The notes under the pieces: generated by a model
The model's database searches: none
Told to the model about the DNA's origin: nothing
The model's input: only the letters and a program-made list of their open reading frames with translations
DNA from: Paramecium sonneborni
Lineage: Eukaryota > Ciliophora > Oligohymenophorea > Peniculida > Parameciidae
Assembly (NCBI GenBank): GCA_905182985.1
Contig: CAJJDN010000104.1
Coordinates: 281,605 to 345,604, forward strand
Length of the DNA stretch: 64,000 nt
Direction of reading: 5' to 3'
Part shown: positions 37,355 to 49,500 of the stretch, one piece after another
Layout: each line of letters opens with the position of its first letter
Position numbering within the stretch: position 1 is the first letter of the stretch
Program-made: the position numbers and the translations under genes

Positions 37355-37951
37355 NNNNNNNNNNNNNNNNNNNNNNNNNNNNNNNNNNNNNNNNNNNNNN
37401 NNNNNNNNNNNNNNNNNNNNNNNNNNNNNNNNNNNNNNNNNNNNNNNNNNNNNNNNNNNNNNNNNNNNNNNNNNNNNNNNNNNNNNNNNNNNNNNNNNNN
37501 NNNNNNNNNNNNNNNNNNNNNNNNNNNNNNNNNNNNNNNNNNNNNNNNNNNNNNNNNNNNNNNNNNNNNNNNNNNNNNNNNNNNNNNNNNNNNNNNNNNN
37601 NNNNNNNNNNNNNNNNNNNNNNNNNNNNNNNNNNNNNNNNNNNNNNNNNNNNNNNNNNNNNNNNNNNNNNNNNNNNNNNNNNNNNNNNNNNNNNNNNNNN
37701 NNNNNNNNNNNNNNNNNNNNNNNNNNNNNNNNNNNNNNNNNNNNNNNNNNNNNNNNNNNNNNNNNNNNNNNNNNNNNNNNNNNNNNNNNNNNNNNNNNNN
37801 NNNNNNNNNNNNNNNNNNNNNNNNNNNNNNNNNNNNNNNNNNNNNNNNNNNNNNNNNNNNNNNNNNNNNNNNNNNNNNNNNNNNNNNNNNNNNNNNNNNN
37901 NNNNNNNNNNNNNNNNNNNNNNNNNNNNNNNNNNNNNNNNNNNNNNNNNNN
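37355..37951. other. Assembly gap, 597 N
   Basis: Run of N between the two copies of a 505-nt repeat. Its length is presumably an insert-size estimate. If the repeat copies are the same DNA, the true gap may be zero or negative. Confidence 0.95.
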
Positions 37952-37952
37952 T

Positions 37953-38457
37953 TATCATATTACAAATATCATATTTTCTTAAAAATCTAAACTTTAATTT
38001 ACATGATGAAAAATACTTAATTACTTTTTTTTCAAAAATTCTACTTCTATTCTCAATTAATCAATCATAATTTTATTAAATAAGATGGTATTTTTGTTAA
38101 ATATTTATATCAAGGAATATTTAAAATATTAAATCATATTTGTTATTAATAACCATTAAAATAGTTGCACTACTTCTCACTCAATTATCCTGTTACTTAT
38201 AATCATAGAATATAGTTATGATTTTAATAGATGAAAAAAGAATAAATTAAATTGTACCTATAATATTTTAGTATTCTTCATTTACTAAATTTTTATATTT
38301 AAAATCCCTAGTTATAAATAAAAAGGAAGGATAATTAAGATATTCTTTTCAGTATATCATCAATAAATTTTTAAGTTATTTATCTGTTTTAATTAAATCT
38401 AAATAATTATAAAATACTAATTTTACATCATTTGAAATCAGCTCTTATTTTATAACA
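37953..38457. repeat. 505-nt direct repeat, right copy
   Basis: Copy of 36850-37354 on the other side of the gap; sequence continues uniquely from 38458. Confidence 0.88.
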
Positions 38458-38939
38458 AAATAAATAGATGCTAATATGAATGAATAAAATTTTGGAAATT
38501 ATATTCTAGTCAATAAAAATATTTGATTTCGGAATAATTTTGGATTAGTGGTTAGAATCAAATTTTGGCATAAAAAGGAAAATTTGAATAATAATTAAAT
38601 TTATTTGATGACTACATAACTTTAATAAGTATACAAAGCCATAAATTCACTCTTATGTAGAAACTTGTATAATTAATTCAAAGATGTTATTATCATATCT
38701 AAGAGTAAATGAGTATTATGAATTAATGAAATGAAGATTTGAAGAATTTAAGAATGTATAATCTTTGTTAAGAATAAACCAACTAATTGATTTTAATGAT
38801 ACTCTAAATCTTCAATCTACAATGATAATTTATTTTAGATAATTAAGTAATAAAATATCAAAAAGATCCATCTAAAAATAAAGGCAAATTTTATAAGTAT
38901 AATTAATTAGATAATTATATTAATTAGTTATCATTTAGA
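38458..38939. other. No gene recognised, about 0.5 kb
   Basis: Contains a plus-strand frame beginning MNEQNFGNYILV at 38476 that stops after 16 codons, followed by other short open pieces with protein-like composition. No domain or consistent splice model emerged. Could be a gene relic or the damaged side of a misassembled contig. Confidence 0.35.
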
Positions 38940-40060
38940 AACATCCAATGATGAAGATTTTTCTTATTATTCTGTTATATCTGATAGACACATTTTGGAT
39001 TTTTCATATCCCATTTTCTTAAAGAAATTAATCCAAATATCTTCTTCATTTGAGATAGTTCTATGCTATTTTGTTATTATATGAATTAAATACATAATCA
39101 TTATGCAATTAATTTGAATTGACCCAGAAAAAGGATATTAAAGCCAGATATGGTAAAACGATTATAATTGTTAAAAAAGATAATCTTAAGAAGAGTTCAA
39201 ATGCAATTGTATTATTGACTGACATTTTGAGACAAGGAATCATTTAACAAGGAGTACAATTTGGAAATTGTAAATCAGCATTGATTTATTCTTTTACAAA
39301 AAAGTAAATCATTTAGAATATTGTTAAAAATTAGGAAGCAATATACATAACAATAAGTATTCTTAAGTCTTCTCTTTAAGTTTCATTATTTTAAAATGTC
39401 TTCATTTATAAATGTGGAAGATCTTTGTAAAGTGGTTAAACTTTATCATCCATCTTATTTTATAACTTCATACTAAAGATAACTAATATTGCTGTGACAC
39501 ATCCTCCTGCTATTCTTGAAATCTTACTATATTTAACTTAGATTAGTTATATATTTTACATTAACATTCATAAAAAACCTCATCTTCCTTTATTAATTCT
39601 ATAAGTACAAATATTAAACCAATTAGGACTATGACAAATAAGAACAAAGCAATGCTTCGGAATTATTTCTATGCTCTTTTTCTGTTGGTTGATAGTTTAC
39701 TTAATTTTAGACTAATATAATAGTAAAAAAAGATGAACACCATAGTTCTGAAGTAAGGTTCTAATTATGTCATGTATTTGTTGCTTATGATGAACGATTC
39801 TACAAATAATACTTGAATTGGTTATCATGATTACTTAAAAAGTTTGTCATAATCATGTACAAAATGATGCACTTTTTTGATAATTTCTTAGTTCCTGTTT
39901 GATACCTTCTCTCTAGTTATAAAATCAAAATAAAAAGCAATATAAGATAAATAACACCCAAGATAATACAATTAGTACACTTCAAAAAGTTTTGTTGTGT
40001 CCCTCCAAAACAATAGTCATAAAATGGGTAATTGCTATTCTGAGTCAATTATTCACTCAT
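38940..40060 (-). CDS. Polytopic membrane protein (6-7 TM, receptor-like), 344 aa
   Basis: Introns 39800-39834 (35 nt), 39515-39537 (23 nt) and 39066-39093 (28 nt) give 345 codons. The extracellular-type N-terminus has Cys (YDYCFGGTQQNFLKC); then hydrophobic spans at about residues 33-55, 65-80, 95-115, 135-160, 180-195, 230-250 and 280-305, separated by basic loops; the cytosolic tail is charged and ends EKSSSLDVSK. The span count and short loops recall seven-helix proteins, but no GPCR, TMEM or channel signature was identified. The last intron is needed to reach the acidic C-terminal exon instead of an early TGA at 39046. Probably plasma-membrane or ciliary-membrane; ligand unknown. Confidence 0.75.
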
Positions 40061-41120
40061 ATATTAATTAAATAATTTATAAAAAAAATCATTAAGATTT
40101 TCTGTCTATTATTAAATGCTAAAACCTCATTATTATTAGATGATGATGTAAAATTCATCTATATATAAATAATAATACTATAAATTAAAAAATAAAATTA
40201 TTGAAATCGCAAATTATTTATTCACCAATATCTTTGTTTTTAGAATAAATGTAATCTTTTTAGTTAATTTTGAGTTTTAAATACTCAAAATATTAAGGTA
40301 TAGACTTAAATCAAATAATATTTAAATAAAGTATTGTGTTGAGTAAAAATAACTTCTAGAATTATTTTAAATATATAGATCTTTTATAATAATTAATTAA
40401 GCTCATTCATTTTTAATTTATTAGAACATATAAATTATCCTTATAATTTTAAAAGAATCGAATTGATGAATTTATCGATTCACTTTTTTATATGATTTTA
40501 ATTCATATTCCTTATTTAATTAAGCTGTTGTACCAATTAATGCATTTAGAGGAGAAAAGCAAAAACATTTAACATATATAATTTAGAATATATATTAGTG
40601 ACAAGAATATATAAGGATGTTGATAAGTAAAATACATGAAGATGTTATCATCCCAAATCAATTAAAATTTAAATAAGTTTTAGATTTTTGAAATATCTGA
40701 TATTTTTGGATGAGATGAAGAAACTTATGGTTAAAGACAGCTTTAGGTAGTTTTATTATTTATCTATAAGAAGTTTGTAAGATTGATGAATAAATAATTA
40801 ACTTGTAATTTATAGTAAATTATAAGAAATATATCATTTAAAGATGCGAATGAGTGAAAAATTATTAGGATTCTAATCAAGGTATTATTATTTATTAATT
40901 GTATTTTCAATTTAAATTTAATTAGTAAAATAAAAGAATGAAAAAATAAAGAAAAAGATTGTTAAATTTATAAGATTTTTTTCAATATCAATAAGATAAA
41001 GTGATTATAAGTACATTTTACAAATTGAGAAGGGAAATAATTTGGTAGATTTTTTTTAGGAATAAATGAAGCAATTTTTTTAAATTATCAAACTAATTTG
41101 ATTAACAAAAAAATGGGTTG
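40061..41120. other. No gene recognised, about 1.1 kb
   Basis: Very AT-rich. Short frames only, frequently broken by TGA on both strands. No RNA gene or repeat seen. Confidence 0.4.
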
Positions 41121-41648
41121 TGGCAAGAATATATAGAAAAATTGATAAATTTTTTAGAATAAAATATTTGAAAATGGATTAGAAAGTATAATAAATAATA
41201 AGTAAGACTACTAGCTATGGATAAAGAATTGATTGACTCAAGATAAAAAAAAGGAAAAATACATTTGTGTAATATTTTTATTAGAAAGTTATGAGAACAG
41301 AAGATTGTATAATAGAATTAAAGTTACATGTAATAATCACTTGATTAATTAGATTAATGTTTAATTTAAGCAAGATGTAATTTGGAAAGGATTATGAAGG
41401 CTAATTGAGTGTTAGTATTTTCTTTTATCGAGTCTAAAATTATTATTATTTGAATATTGGTATATTAGATAGTTTTCTTAGATTTTGAAAAGAGAGAGAG
41501 TGGAAAAGCAGTTGAAAATAAAGAGGATGTGTAGAAAGGTAAGAAAGATAGTTATTTTATAAAGATATTGAAATATATAACATATATGGAGAATAAGATA
41601 CAATAAAAAATTATTAAAATAGGGTATACATTTAGAATTAATATTTGA
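41121..41648 (+). pseudogene. Broken coding traces upstream of the PTB-like gene
   Basis: Plus-strand pieces with clear protein-like composition occur one after another in different frames or separated by TGA: WQEYIEKLINFLEQ, then LLAMDKELIDSRQKKGK, then KDYEGQLSVSIFFYRV, then FEKRESGKAVENKEDVQ to a TGA at 41646-41648. Introns can join some but not all of them. Best read as a decaying gene or a gene with several indels; not recognised. The PTB-like gene starts 40 bp later and its frame is open upstream to about 41575, so part of this could be its 5' region. Confidence 0.3.
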
Positions 41649-41688
41649 TGTAATGATAAATAAATATAAAATTTCTCTAAATCTAATT

Positions 41689-43793
41689 ATGAATTCTTAA
41701 ATGGAAAGAAACTCTGATCCTCCTCGTACTAATGTGATTTTGGTTGTTATAACTAATAAGGCTAATAAAACCTTGAGTCATGATAAATATTTTAAAGTTT
41801 TTAGCCCTTTTGGTACCATATAGAGAGTAAGTTGTATTAAATGATTGTTTAGATGCTCATCTTTGAGAGATCGCTCACTTGGAAAACCTTTGTAGAGTTT
41901 GATAATCCAGAATCAGCCCTTAGAGCTAGATCATAAATGAATGATAAGTTCTTTTGTGATGATAATACATTATTAATGAATGTATATGCAAGCAAATTAA
42001 CTTACATTACATTCTAAGAAAATAATACTGGGGGTGTAGGTATAGCGTTATTAATTAGTAGATTACACATAGTTAAGAAAAAAAGAAGTTTCTCCTCCTA
42101 ATGAAGTGATTTAATCTTCTTCATCCATAAAAAGTAGTAATCCCATTCCTCCTTAATAAAACTTCTAATTCTTATAATCCCAAATGTAATTTTAACATCA
42201 AATGTCTTAATAAATCTAATAAATCAATTCCTTAATGGGATAATTACAATAGGTTTGTGCAGAAGGTTTTGTTACACCTTTACAATAAACAACTGATCTA
42301 TAAAACTAAATTGAAAAGTAATAGTCAATTTTAAAAGACATTTACGATTTTTAATTGAAATTTTCTAATCTTACAGACAATTATTAAAATTTCCTATAAG
42401 AATACAATTAACTTGATGATTAAAAATCTGTTAGTGTATAATCAAGTAATAATGGAAAATAAAATAGAAAAAAATTAACACTTCCAAATGATAAAAAGAC
42501 TATAAATGGAGATTAAATTGAATTTATTTAAAGTTATCATGAAACTGATATTACTAAGGATGTTATGTTTCATAGTTCTGATAAACTTATTGATTAAATC
42601 TAGGTTTAAAAAATGTACTTGAGTGAAGGAAAAAGTGTTACTAAAGCAGAAGATCTTAATTTTAACGGATTAGGTTTAAGAGATTCAGAAGGAGAAGATG
42701 ATAATTTATAAGAATATGAGGAAGAATTATTATAATTTGATAATGATGTTGAAAATGATGATTATGAAATCAATAATGAATTATTCAAATTTGTTGATTA
42801 AAATTAAGAGTTTTCTGAAGGAGAAAAATAAAAGATTTTTAGTAAATTAAATCAAGATATGCTCTTTGATAAAAATGATAATTAAGTAGTAGCACGTCAA
42901 GTTGAAAAATAAACATAAAAAAATACTATTGAATAATCATCTAGAAGTGTTGATAATATTGATTAATTAATAAGTAAAGGAAAGATATAAAGATAAAATA
43001 CTTAAAGTACTTCAAAAAGTTAGAATCTACAATAATAATAAGAAAAATTAGAAGAATATGTGAATCCTTTATTTTTTAAAAGTATAATTATTTATTGATT
43101 TTAGCACTACGTAAATCTAAAGTTATTTATGCAAGATGGTTTGACAAAAAAGTTGTTACATCTACTATGCTTTATAATATATTTAGTATTTATGGGAATA
43201 TAGATAAAATGATATATTTAAAAGAGAGATCAAGTTGTCTGATTTAATATGTAACGTAAGATCATGCAGCAATTGCAAAAGAAGCTCTTAATGATATAAT
43301 GTTTTATGGATAATAAATCAAAGTATAGAATTATTTTAATTAGATCTTTTTTTCAAATTATGAGGAAATATCCTTAAAAACATAACCTACAAAACCAGGT
43401 GAAATAGCTTCAGATATTAAAACCTAAGAAGAATATTTTTAGGGAGGAGAAGAAACTCATCGTATTAAACCTGATTCCACTTATACTCTTGCTCCACCAT
43501 GTGATACAATCTAAGTTTCTAATCTTACTAGAAACTCTTGTCAAAATTCGATCATGTCATAATATATGCAGGATTTTGGATAAATCAAAGCATTGAAGTA
43601 TATATTATAATACTTATATTTAGAATTCTAACTACCGGTAATAAATATTTGTGTATTCTAAAATATGCTACTACTGAAGTGGCATTGACAGTTTTAGCAA
43701 ATATGAATGGATTAGAATTAGATGGAAAGTAATTATATGTTTTAATATATATTTAGACCTATATAAATTAACTTTTCTAAACAAAAATTATGA
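41689..43793 (+). CDS. RRM protein of the PTB / hnRNP-L type, 659 aa
   Basis: Introns 41827-41852, 42040-42061, 43082-43104, 43598-43623 and 43729-43756 give 660 codons. RRM1 is at about residues 15-100 (RTNVILVVI...TLSHDKYFKVFSPFG...KTFVEFDNPESALRA), a PTB-like variant RNP. A 310-residue Gln/Asp/Glu-rich linker with coiled-coil character follows. RRM2 (KSKVIYARWFDKKVVTSTML...IQYVTQDHAAIAKEAL) and a final RRM (NKYLCILKYATTEVALTVL...DGKPIQINFSKQKL) close the protein, as in PTB and hnRNP-L. Likely nuclear, binding pyrimidine-rich RNA in splicing or 3' processing. MNSQMERN at 41689 and MERN at 41701 are both possible starts; an upstream in-frame ATG also exists. Confidence 0.86.
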
Positions 43794-43875
43794 TTGGTTG
43801 ATTTATCAATTATTCGGATTAATATTACAATATACAACCTACTTTTTTTATTTTCATTAATTCAAATCAATAAAA

Positions 43876-44184
43876 ATGGCAGGAAAATCAGGCAAAGGAA
43901 TAGGCAAAGTTAGTGCAAAGAGACACGCAAGAAAACCAAACAAAGCATCCATTGAAGGAATTACAAAACCAGCAATCAGAAGATTAGCAAGAAGAGGAGG
44001 AGTAAAAAGAATTTCATCATTCCTTTATGATGACTCAAGAAATGTCTTGAAGAGCTTCTTAGAAAATGTTGTTAGAGATGCCATTACCTATACAGAACAT
44101 GCTAGAAGAAAGACTGTTACCGTAATGGATGTTGTCTACTCATTAAAGAGATAAGGCAGAACTCTTTATGGCTTTGGAGCATGA
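43876..44184 (+). CDS. H4: Histone H4, 102 aa
   Basis: Intronless frame of 103 codons. The fold core is intact: [55 protein letters not shown]. The Gln in KRQGR is encoded by TAA, direct proof of the ciliate code. The tail ([20 protein letters not shown]) differs from animal H4 and is one residue shorter, of the type known from oligohymenophorean ciliates, with acetylatable Lys kept. Codon use is biased to AGA and GCA, as expected of a highly expressed gene. Starts 82 bp after the end of the PTB-like gene on the same strand. Confidence 0.97.
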
Positions 44185-44302
44185 ATTAGTTTAATATAAA
44201 CATTAATAATAATTAATTTAAACTCCTTCTTTCTTATATTCAAATTATGCTTCAACTCTCATTTTAAATAATAAACAATTATTCTTACAATAATAATTAA
44301 TA

Positions 44303-45687
44303 ATGAAAGAAGAATCTTAAATATTTCAGGTAAAAAAATAAATCTACTATTTCACTTTTATTTGTTTTGTTCCTTACTCATTTTTAGGCTATTTCATGAC
44401 AATGTCAAGTGCAGCAGAACCATCATGGCTGAAAATAAATCAAACTAAGTTTCAATATACAATTGATTTCAATTGGTTGAATGTTGCCTTTCTAATGTTC
44501 TATATATAAATATACATAGTGGCTATCTAGTTGCATGTGCAATTTAAATGAAAGGTAATTTGAGATTAATAATAACTAAATGCGAAATTATGTTTATAAT
44601 AGCTCTAATCTTATAATGGTTACTGCCTTTTAGGGAAGGAACTTTAATTATAAGAGTGTTTATTGGAGCTTTGATAAATCTAAACATTAAATACAGTAAT
44701 ATCTATTTTAAAACAATGATGAGACCTATAGAACTTTATATTAATACACGATTTCCAAATTAATTGAATGGTAATATAATATAATAATATCATGAATAGT
44801 TAAAAATTTAGGTTAATATTTATGTTAGTATTAATATGTTGCTTTTGGAATTGGATGGGCAATTTAGGGACTTATGGCATAGGGTTATCCTAAAAATTAA
44901 ATGCTTAATAAATTGAAGAATTATGATGATCAGGTACTTTGGAATTTATTAATTTCATTTCCTATTATATTTTTGGCTATCAGATAAATTAATTTGCATC
45001 GATATTTCAATTATGATGATTTATAAACTTGCACTTCTATTCAGGCTTAAAAATTCTTAATTTAAATGTTTAAAGAATCTAACATAGAAGAAGTAATAGC
45101 GATGTATCAGGAAAAGTAATTAATAGTAGATAATATATCGATTCATTTTGATGATTAAAAGACTTTCAAGATCATTTAGATCATGATGTATTCAAGTAGT
45201 ACCATGATGTTAGTGTTCTTTTTAAATCGTTTAAATATTGAGAATAATGGAATAATCTATTAAAATATGCCATTTTATTAATTTATTTTTGGATTAGCAA
45301 TGATTTTGGCTAATTATATTCCCTGTAAATTATTTTATAAAGTTCCTTAATTATAACTATATAAATTGAGTTTGTTTATGAGTGTTATCGTTAATGTTGC
45401 ATTGATGACAAGTATTCAAATTTAATCCCATTATTTTATATTGATTTCTTGCATTTTGACAATATTTAGTAATGGATTAGGTTTATTTACTTTTGCTAGC
45501 AGTTATAATTATGTATCTATTATTTAAATAAACTCAGTTTGTTGTAGATTTTATGCCAATTTAATTATGTTAAGGTTTGAGCTTAACTATTCTAGTTGGA
45601 TTGGAATTTTTTATACGAGATTAGGTTTTTGCTTTGAGCCTTATGATTACCACAATATTAGGAATATTTATATGGAAGAAAGTATGA
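44303..45687 (+). CDS. Major facilitator superfamily transporter-like protein, 435 aa
   Basis: Introns 44497-44519, 44771-44799 and 45513-45537 give 436 codons. About eleven hydrophobic spans: one at residues 12-35, a cluster from 68 to 130, a pair around 170-215, and six after residue 275. A Gly-rich span (AFLIGYLVACAIQMKGN), an amphipathic loop with PIELYINTRFPNQ and a central cytosolic loop of about 60 residues between the two halves fit an MFS sugar/organic-ion carrier of the SLC2/SLC22 type, but the classical motif A is degraded. Substrate unknown. The third intron is required to keep the last two spans (SLTILVGLEFFI, LMITTILGIFIW). It lies 118 bp after histone H4. Confidence 0.75.
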
Positions 45688-46038
45688 TATTTTAATCTAA
45701 TAAAAGGAATAAGAGGAAGAAAATGATAAATGATTTAATAATAATAGACTATCATACATATTTTGTATTTATAAAAAATAATAATATTACTTGGAATGAA
45801 TTTTGTTAATTTGCTAACTATAAACAGACAAAACGTCTTTGTTTTATATAGAAAATCCTTTGAGTTGACAAAGACATTTATTTTATGGATTCTTTTTGAT
45901 ATAAGTTTAGACGAGCAAGACATTGTAATGAATAATTTGATATATAGAGAAGTGAGTATAAAAATAATTGATTTATGAAAAGAATATATAAATAAATGAT
46001 ATAAGATTAAATAAATTTTTAAATTAAATTTTTTTAAG
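45688..46038. other. Intergenic upstream of RPL26, about 0.35 kb
   Basis: AT-rich; short overlapping frames on both strands without conserved sequence. Should contain the RPL26 promoter; an AT-only block (about 45988-46038) directly precedes the ATG. Confidence 0.45.
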
Positions 46039-46525
46039 ATGAAAACTCATATAGAAGTATCAAGTCAAAGAAGAAAGGGAAGAAGTGGTCATCTTGGTGC
46101 TCCCTCAAATATAAGATATAAATTAATGAGTGCCCATTTATCAAAAGATTTAAGAAAGAAATATAATGTTCGAGCATTACCAATAAGAAAAGATGATGAG
46201 GTGACAGTTGTTAGAGGTATGAAATATAATAATCATGAAAAAGGGACTCATAAGGGAACTAAGGGAAAGGTATCATCAGTTTATAGAAAGAGATGGACAA
46301 TTTAGATAGAGAAATTGACAAGAACTAAAGCAAATGGTAGATATATTAATAATTAGAATAGGAATGCCATACTAAATCCCAATTTGTGCATCATAATGCA
46401 TTATTACAAAACCATATTTAAATGAAGATAGAAAATAATTACTTGCAAGAAAGGCTTAAGCAAGAGTTTCAACAAAAGGAAAGGGTGAAAAATACACAAG
46501 TGAAAGTATAAGGAGAGCTGATTGA
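46039..46525 (+). CDS. RPL26: 60S ribosomal protein L26 (uL24), 144 aa
   Basis: Introns 46217-46243 (27 nt) and 46337-46361 (25 nt) give 145 codons, the same length as human RPL26. Signature blocks: [48 protein letters not shown] (KOW motif), [19 protein letters not shown], and EDRKQLLARKAQARV. Part of the large ribosomal subunit near the peptide exit tunnel. Without the second intron the frame would end early after a wrong tail; with it the C-terminal KOW-partner region aligns residue for residue. The 27-nt intron has no TGA in frame. Confidence 0.95.
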
Positions 46526-46592
46526 TTTTAAAAAAAGATTGTATACAATTAATTATGTAAAATAAATTACATTTTAAGTTTAACAATTTGTA

Positions 46593-49500
46593 TCATTAAT
46601 GGCGACTTGGTGATTTGTATTAATCTAGACTAGCTTCTTCTCTTCTTTTATCCCATTCTACTAGGAATCCTTTAATATTCATATTAAATTTATTCAATTC
46701 AACATCCTAAATAGATTAGAGATTAATAATATACATGATGAAATTTAAAGTTGAAAGCATGTTTTTCAGCTCGTTCAATCATTAATTTAGTGGTTTCTGA
46801 AACTTATACTCTTCCTTCAACTCCGCTACTTTCCATCTTATTAGCAATTGAAACATCTTTTCCATAAATATCATATCTCACAATATCAGTTCCTATTATA
46901 CCTCCAGTAACTTATCCAGTATGTATACCAATTCTCATATTCAATTTATCAAATTTTATTTTCTATCTTACTTACATGATTATGTCAACCATCTAGAATC
47001 CCATTTTTACTGTATTAATTGCTTCTTATATAGGCTAAAAATATTTATGAATATAAAATTATACATTTCTTTTAGCACTGTTTGTAAAACCCATTACAAC
47101 ATAACAATCACCAATTGTATACATTTTATAAACATTATATCTTTAACAAAGTTTATCAAATTCTGTAAAGAGATTTCTCAACATTGTTACTACACCTTCA
47201 GGAGTTTAAGTATGTGAGTATTCAGTAAAACCTTTTATATCAGCAAATAATAAAGTCACATCATCAAATTCATCTATAAAATCACTTTTATCATATATAG
47301 AACTATTCTTCATTTTTAAATATGAATGCATTGGTAATAATTGACTCACTAAATTTATTTATTTCACTTTCTTTTCTTCATTTATTTATAAGTTATTAAA
47401 CATCTAAATTTATTCACTCATTGCTAAATAATATCCTAACAATAATATCAACATACAGCAACATATATAAAATATTGCATAATGTGTTATCAAATCAGTT
47501 GAAATGTAAAACCCTAAAAATAATCCAATCATTATCATCATGTATAATATCATTTATTGAAAAGAAAACATTTTCATTTAACAAGACACAATCATTATGT
47601 ATAAGATTTCCAATAAACAAATTATTGCTACTTCTTGATTATTAGTTAAATATGCCTAAAATAGTACTGTGAAGATTGCATATATTAATAAAATGTAATA
47701 CATAGCATTTACTATTCGATTTCTATAGGCTTTTGACAGAATTGGAAATAGTACGAATGATATTATGAGGAAGATGGCCTAATTATAATTTTATTAATAC
47801 TCTCAAAACAAAGATTAACAAATCGTGATCGAATAATTTACGAACTATTATTGATAAAAGGGTAATTACAAAATAAGTGATCCATAAAAATATCATTCCC
47901 ACTCTAGATTCATCTACGTTTTGCTCTTTAAGAATTTAATTGAAGTTTTATTTAATTTCATTTTCTGGTATATCTAAAATAACATTTGGTTTGATTAATT
48001 CTAGTTCTTTTTCTTCTTATTCATTAGTTATCAAAACTGAATCTTCTGTTACCACTTATTCTGATTATTGTTGTTGAATAGTTAATCTAGACCTATTTTC
48101 CTCTTAAGCAGAACCTTAAGGTAATAAAAATTGAACTGTCTACTGTCCTTTAGGAGAGACATCAAGTTTATTTGATTATTTCATATTATTATCTTGGTTA
48201 ATGGATTGGTGAAGTTAGGATAAGAATTAACCTTTCTTTTTTGTTTCTATTTAACGTGAGCTTCTATGTTATCTTAAATCTTTAACAACAACTTTTGTGC
48301 AATTCTACCATAATTAAAATGCCTTTGGTATTTAATAACCAATTGGTTTAGTTTTGAATACTTAATATGTATCTATAATTCCTAAACCCTTTGCTTCCTT
48401 CTATTTCTTCTAATAATATTTAATTCCATGTCTAGCCTATTTAAAAGCCTATTCACTAAGTGTAATTGCTCCAGTATCTCCAGTAGAACCAACACGACTT
48501 GTCTAATTAACAGGATCTCCAATTAATGAAAATTAAGGTTTATGATGACCAATAACACCTGCAATAACACGTCCAACATGAATTCCAATTTTCATTTCTA
48601 TTTAATTACCTTTTCCATACTTTCTACCTTAAACCTATTACATCATATCAAAAGCCATATTAACTAATCTCATAGTTTTTTCTATTCTTGTTACATGAGA
48701 AGTCATATTTTATTCACATGCCTTAATCCCTGTTGCTGCCATATAAGTATATCCCACAGTTTCAATTTTTTATACTCCATGTTAAATACATAAATTATCA
48801 TATAATCTAAACAATGAATCCAACATTAATACGACATTCTTCCCTTCTTCCTTCATTATTGTATCAAAATCACATATATAAGCGAACAATATAGAAACAT
48901 CATCTTAAGCCTATTACATTGAATATATTCCTGTAGATATTTATTGTCTTACAAATCTAGGTACTAAAATACTTAAAATATCCTAAGCAGCTACATTATC
49001 TTATTCTATTGAATATTTTGCCAAATAATCATTTCTTCTATGCTTTATAGATTTATAATAACTGAATAAAAATCTTATCGTAATACTAACAACCAATAAA
49101 ATTTGAGTACTAGCTGCATATACAGATACTCTACTCTAAGAATAGGTACCATTTGAAGTACTCAGATCTTTTGAAATAACAACGATTAATATTCTTACTA
49201 TTAATTAAATCAAATAACATATGTTGTATAACATTATTGGTATCACACTCATATTCATTGAATTAAATGTACTAAACTATATCACTAAAGTGGCTGATAA
49301 TGTTATAGTTAGATCGTCTGATAACCAATCTATTGCTACTTTTATAGCAAATATTATCAGTATAATCATGTGTGAATATGTATAATATTATTCTTCCATT
49401 TTCAAACTACAAGAAAACAGTGTTATGATAAACATTATTCCAAATACAACTAAATAATAAGCTCCTGTAAACACTCTTAAATCACTCAAAAAGAAATCTG

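Noticed and set aside
37347..37958. Open frame spanning the N run
   Set aside because: It consists of unknown residues and exists only because N is not a stop.
43538..43732. Independent 64-codon gene inside the PTB-like locus
   Set aside because: It is an unspliced reading of the last exons and an intron of the PTB-like protein.
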